From CAZRGV01 sp964599655 (GTDB lineage: Bacteria; Planctomycetota; Planctomycetia; Isosphaerales; Isosphaeraceae), in assembly GCA_964599655.1 (NCBI GenBank), contig CAZRGV010000034.1:1-49610 (forward strand): a stretch of 49,610 nt of DNA, read 5' to 3'. This document shows, in pieces, positions 46,020-49,610 of this stretch. Position numbers and translations under genes: made by a program. Under the pieces are notes generated by a model that ran no database searches, was not told where the DNA came from, and saw only the letters and a list, made by a program, of their open reading frames with translations. Every line of letters begins with the position of its first letter. Positions within the stretch are counted from its first letter, which is position 1.

Positions 46020-48230
46020 ATGATCCGCCTGCTGCTTGAGGTCCGTCGCGATTTACTCCACCGACTCACCGTCGTTCCCGCCCTAGTCATCATGCCGGCC
46101 GTTCTGACGATGGTCCCAGTGGCGCGAGCCGACGAACCCTCGGGCATGGAATTCTTCGAGCGAAAAATCCGGCCAGTTCTGGTCGAGCAATGCTACAAGT
46201 GCCACTCGTCGAAGGCCAAGTCGCCGAAGGGGGGCCTGCTCCTCGACACGAGGGAGAGGATTCGCCATGGCGGGGATAGTGGGCCAGCCGTGGTACCGGG
46301 GGATGTTGAGTCGAGCCTCATTCTCGACGCCATCCGCTACGACCTTCTCGAGATGCCGCCCGACAAGAAACTGCCGGATCCAGTGATCGCCGACTTTGAG
46401 ACCTGGATACGCATGGGCGCGCCCGACCCACGCGAGGAGACCACGACCGCAACGGCCGAGGTGGCTTCCGCGAAAACGATCGACCTGGCGAAGGCCCGTG
46501 AGTTTTGGTCATTCCAGCCGCCCAAGACCCACCCCGCACCCGAGGTCTCTGACCCGGCCTGGATCAAGCGCCCGATCGACGCGTTCGTGCTGGCCAAGCT
46601 CGAACAGGCCGGACTGTCGCCGAGCCCCGAGGCTGATCGGCCGACGTTGATCCGTCGGGTGACGTTTGACCTGACCGGTCTTCCACCCTCGCCCGAAGAG
46701 GTTGAGGCGTTCGTCGCCGATGAGGCACCCGACGCTTACGAGCGGCTGGTCGATCGCTTGCTGGGATCGCCCCACTACGGCGAGCGATGGGCGCGGATGT
46801 GGCTCGACGTGGCGCGTTACGGCGAGGATCAGGCGCACATCGTCGGCAACGACCGCTCGCTCTGTTATCCGAACGCGTATCGTTACCGCGACTGGGTCAT
46901 CCAGGCGCTGAATGATGACCTCCCGTACGACCGGTTCGTCATCTTGCAACTGGCTGCCGACCTCGTGGAGCCGACGAACGAGGCCGACTTGCCCGCGCTC
47001 GGATTTCTCGGGCTGGGGCCAAAATACTATCAGCGCAACTCGCCCGCGGTGATGGCCGATGAGTGGGAAGACCGTGTCGACGTGGTGACTCGGGGCTTGC
47101 AAGGGCTGACCGTGGCGTGCGCTCGCTGCCACGATCACAAGTTCGACCCGATCCCGACCTCCGATTACTACGCTCTGGCCGGTGTGTTTGCCAGCACCGA
47201 GATGTTCAATCGCCCGATTGGCGAGAAGGTGGAGACGAATAAGAACGGACAGGCCAAGAAGCCGGACGATGCGATCCACATCGTTCGCGACGGCAAATCG
47301 ACCGACCTGAATGTCTATATTCGCGGGAACGTCAACCAGAAAGGCCCAGTCGCGAAGCGGCATTTCCTGTCGGTACTCAGCCAGGACGACGAGCCGGAGC
47401 CATTCGCCCGTAGCGAGAACGAGAGTGGACGACGGGAACTAGCCAGGTCGATTGCCCGTCGGGACAATCCGCTCACCGCCCGAGTACTGGTCAACCGAGT
47501 CTGGTCTCAGATCTTCGGACGACCACTGGTCGGCACACCGAGCAACTTCGGTGCGCTGGGAGAGATGCCGACGCATCCTGAGTTACTCGACGATCTGGCG
47601 GTCCGGTTCATGGAATCGGGCTGGTCGCTCAAGTGGCTCCAGCGCGAGCTGGTGCTCTCGGCCACGTATCGCCAGTCCAGCCACGCTGATCCGAAGACGA
47701 GGGTCGTCGATCCCGAGAACCGCCTGCTTGGTCATATGAACCGCCGACGGCTCGACGTCGAAGCCTGGCGCGATGCGTTGCTGTCGGTCGTCGGTCGGCT
47801 CGACGGAACGGTCGGCGGCCCATCGATTGACCCCAAGGACCCCAACGAACGCCGCCGCACGGTCTACAGCGCGGTCAGCCGGCTCGAGCTGAACGGTATG
47901 TTGGCGATGTTCGACTTTCCCGACCCGAACGTTCACAGCGAGCGGCGGGTGCGGACGACCACTCCCTTGCAGAAGCTATTTGTGCTAAATAGCCCGTTCA
48001 TGGTGCGACTGTCCGACGCCCTCGTGGAACGGCTCAACACCGACTCGGGGGAGGACGACCGATGCCGAATCGAACGGGCGTATCGCGTACTGTACGGTCG
48101 ACCGCCGACGGAGAGCGAGATCGCGCTTGGGATCGAATACCTTGGGGCGAGTCCGGACGAGAGGCGGGCGAATTGGCCGAGCTATGCGCAGGTCCTGCTG
48201 GCGTCGAATGAGCTTTTGATGATCGACTAG
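46020..48230 (+). CDS. Planctomycete cytochrome/DUF1549/DUF1553 protein
   Basis: A 736-residue exported protein of the PSCyt1-PSCyt2-PSD1 type. After a signal region (about 1-37, ending ARA-D) comes a C-type haem site CYKCHS (58-63) with MPPDKK (112-117) as the distal part of PSCyt1. Then come DUF1549 (FVLAKLEQAGLSPSP, RVTFDLTGLPPSPEE, LDVARYGEDQ, CARCHDHKFDPI) and DUF1553 (NPLTARVLVNRVWSQIFGRPLV, RRRLDVEAWRDALL, FDFPDPN). The second CARCH could bind another haem. These proteins are a planctomycete hallmark with no settled function. ATG at 46020 is chosen for AAGGAGA upstream. It is followed 15 bases later by the DUF1501 gene. Confidence 0.92.
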   Translation: MIRLLLEVRRDLLHRLTVVPALVIMPAVLTMVPVARADEPSGMEFFERKIRPVLVEQCYKCHSSKAKSPKGGLLLDTRERIRHGGDSGPAVVPGDVESSLILDAIRYDLLEMPPDKKLPDPVIADFETWIRMGAPDPREETTTATAEVASAKTIDLAKAREFWSFQPPKTHPAPEVSDPAWIKRPIDAFVLAKLEQAGLSPSPEADRPTLIRRVTFDLTGLPPSPEEVEAFVADEAPDAYERLVDRLLGSPHYGERWARMWLDVARYGEDQAHIVGNDRSLCYPNAYRYRDWVIQALNDDLPYDRFVILQLAADLVEPTNEADLPALGFLGLGPKYYQRNSPAVMADEWEDRVDVVTRGLQGLTVACARCHDHKFDPIPTSDYYALAGVFASTEMFNRPIGEKVETNKNGQAKKPDDAIHIVRDGKSTDLNVYIRGNVNQKGPVAKRHFLSVLSQDDEPEPFARSENESGRRELARSIARRDNPLTARVLVNRVWSQIFGRPLVGTPSNFGALGEMPTHPELLDDLAVRFMESGWSLKWLQRELVLSATYRQSSHADPKTRVVDPENRLLGHMNRRRLDVEAWRDALLSVVGRLDGTVGGPSIDPKDPNERRRTVYSAVSRLELNGMLAMFDFPDPNVHSERRVRTTTPLQKLFVLNSPFMVRLSDALVERLNTDSGEDDRCRIERAYRVLYGRPPTESEIALGIEYLGASPDERRANWPSYAQVLLASNELLMID

Positions 48231-48245
48231 CCGGAGAACCCGACG

Positions 48246-49610
48246 ATGCGAAATCTCGAGACGATCTTGCCGATGACGCGACGGCAGATGCTCCGCCGAG
48301 CCGGAGGCGGCTTCGGCATGCTCGGTCTGGTGGGAACATTGGAAGCAGCGGGACTGCTCCAGCCGTCGAATGCCATCGCGAGCGAGCCGGCCATCCGGCA
48401 GCCGCACGTTCTCCCCCGCGCCAAGCGGGTCATCTTTCTGTTCATGAACGGCGCGCCGTCGCATGTGGACACCTTCGATCCGAAGCCCGCGCTGGCCTCA
48501 CACGAGGGGAAAGATCCATCGGGACAGACCGATAACAATACCAAAGGGGGCAAGTACATGCCCTCGCCGTTCAAGTTCGAGGCTCACGGCGAAAGCGGTC
48601 TGGTGATGAGTGAGCTGTTTCCGAACCTTGCCCGCCGCGCCGACGACCTTTGCGTGATCCGCTCGATGCACACCGACGTGCCGAACCACGAGCCGGGTCT
48701 ACTGCTGATGCACTCGGGCCATCAGCAGCCGACGCGTCCTTGCCTGGGCTCGTGGGCATCGTATGGCCTCGGCTCGGAGAATCAGAATCTGCCGGGCTTC
48801 GTCGTTCTTTGCCCGGGTCTACCGGTTGTCGGGCCGCAGCTCTGGTCGAGCGCGTTTCTGCCGGGCGAGTATCAGGGGATGGCCGTCGACACCAACAATA
48901 CCGAGGTTGATCGGCTTGTGGCCAACCTGAAGCATCCGCGGCTCGACCGTGCCGCGCAGCGACGGCAACTCGACCTGCTCAATGCCCTGAACCAGAAACA
49001 CCTCGAGACCCGAGAGCACGACGCCACGCTGGACACTCAGATCAAGGCCCTGGAAATGGCCTTCCAAATGCAGACCGAGGCCAGCGAGGCGTTTGACCTG
49101 AGCCGTGAGCCCGAGGCGATTCGCGAGCAGTACGGCCGCACGACCTTCGGCCAGAGCTGCTTGCTGGCCCGCCGTCTTGCCGAGCGAGGCGTGCGGTTCA
49201 TCCAGGTCTACTATATCACCAAGAAAGATAAACAACCGTGGGATACGCATCAAAACAACGATAAGAAGCATCGCGAATTGTGCGCCGACAGCGACAAGGC
49301 CACGGCCGCACTTTTGACCGATCTCAAGCAGCGCGGGCTCCTTGAGGACACGCTTGTGGTTTGGGGCGGTGAATTTGGCCGCACGCCCTACTCTCAGAAA
49401 GCCCCCAAAAACGCCGAGCCAGGTCGCGACCATCACCATACCGGATTCTCGATGCTGCTCGCTGGCGGCGGGGTTCGAGGCGGCCTGATGTACGGCCAGA
49501 CCGACGAACTGGGTATGCACGCGGTTGAGAACCGTGTTCATATCCATGACCTGCACGCCACGATTCTTCACTTGCTCGGCATCGATCACGAGCGGCTCAC
49601 ATACCGATAT
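48246..49610 (+). CDS. DUF1501 (sulfatase/phosphatase-fold) protein, 3' truncated by window
   Basis: 455 residues to the window end, frame open. The N-terminus (TRRQMLRRAGGGFGMLGLVG) is a Tat-type signal. Then RVIFLFMNGAPSHVDTFDPKP, the DUF1501 opening, NHEPGLLLMHSGH, GRTTFGQSCLLARRLAERGVRFI, VVWGGEFGRTPYSQ and GRDHHHTGFSMLLAGGGVRGG, all characteristic of this alkaline-phosphatase/sulfatase-like family. It is the usual partner of DUF1549/DUF1553 proteins. The start ATG is 15 bases after the partner's TAG. Only a short C-terminal stretch should be missing. Exact reaction unknown. Confidence 0.93.
   Translation, partial: MRNLETILPMTRRQMLRRAGGGFGMLGLVGTLEAAGLLQPSNAIASEPAIRQPHVLPRAKRVIFLFMNGAPSHVDTFDPKPALASHEGKDPSGQTDNNTKGGKYMPSPFKFEAHGESGLVMSELFPNLARRADDLCVIRSMHTDVPNHEPGLLLMHSGHQQPTRPCLGSWASYGLGSENQNLPGFVVLCPGLPVVGPQLWSSAFLPGEYQGMAVDTNNTEVDRLVANLKHPRLDRAAQRRQLDLLNALNQKHLETREHDATLDTQIKALEMAFQMQTEASEAFDLSREPEAIREQYGRTTFGQSCLLARRLAERGVRFIQVYYITKKDKQPWDTHQNNDKKHRELCADSDKATAALLTDLKQRGLLEDTLVVWGGEFGRTPYSQKAPKNAEPGRDHHHTGFSMLLAGGGVRGGLMYGQTDELGMHAVENRVHIHDLHATILHLLGIDHERLTYRY

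Noticed and set aside
1..49610. CRISPR arrays, tRNA/rRNA genes, insertion sequences, phage or toxin-antitoxin modules
   Set aside because: I looked for regular direct repeats, cloverleaf-like ends, transposase motifs and small overlapping gene pairs and found none that hold up.

Overview
The window is GC-rich chromosomal DNA from a planctomycete, most likely an Isosphaeraceae-like member. Evidence for this is a DUF1549/DUF1553 protein with a planctomycete-type cytochrome domain followed by a Tat-exported DUF1501 protein, two Ser/Thr kinases with unusual accessory domains, an LL-diaminopimelate aminotransferase, a beta-barrel BBP2-like porin, a secreted multi-TPR protein and a SEKRLAANRRNA-type hypothetical protein. 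The sequence is draft quality. There are four runs of N (263-292, 14412-14421, 27211-27220, 42625-42634) and two conserved housekeeping genes (recJ, purL) are broken by a frameshift. I saw no tRNA, rRNA, CRISPR array, phage or insertion sequence.

Layout. 1-9990: the tail of an unknown gene, a convergent terminator, then a long minus-strand run: a Spy-like secreted protein, an MBL hydrolase, pcm overlapping recJ, corA, a lipoprotein, a GXGXG-domain protein, a secreted helical-repeat protein and a two-TM protein. 10098-12841 (minus): an unknown two-module protein sits directly behind a class III aminotransferase. 13059-21755 (plus): a P1B-type metal ATPase, a SEKRLAANRRNA protein, a Gfo/Idh/MocA oxidoreductase, a porin and an M14 carboxypeptidase. 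21993-26211 (plus): murB, an ftsQ-like gene and a shortened secA-like gene, which form an envelope and cell-wall block. 26340-35559: two kinase genes flank a small tandem-repeat protein and a minus-strand tyrA-purL-NYN-purQ operon. 35657-37318 (minus) is an Aas-like acyl-activating enzyme. 37601-43843 (plus): TPR protein, yebC-type regulator, dapL, a folK fusion and smpB. 43893-45716 (minus): a cytochrome c and a secreted lactonase. 46020-49610 (plus): the DUF1549/DUF1553 and DUF1501 pair, the latter cut by the window edge.

How the genes fit together. Much of the window is core metabolism and maintenance: purine synthesis (purL, purQ), aromatic amino acids (tyrA), lysine/diaminopimelate (dapL), folate (folK), trans-translation (smpB), protein repair and recombination (pcm, recJ), and peptidoglycan and division (murB, ftsQ-like). 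Mixed in are lineage-specific envelope proteins and signalling kinases. No defence island or biosynthetic cluster is visible. The items most worth following up are the SecA-like ATPase that lacks the two-helix finger, the NYN nuclease-like gene translationally coupled to purQ, the FolK fused to a deoxynucleoside-kinase-like domain without a P-loop, the aminotransferase partnered with a duplicated VOC-like protein, and the two-repeat small protein at 28083-28421.
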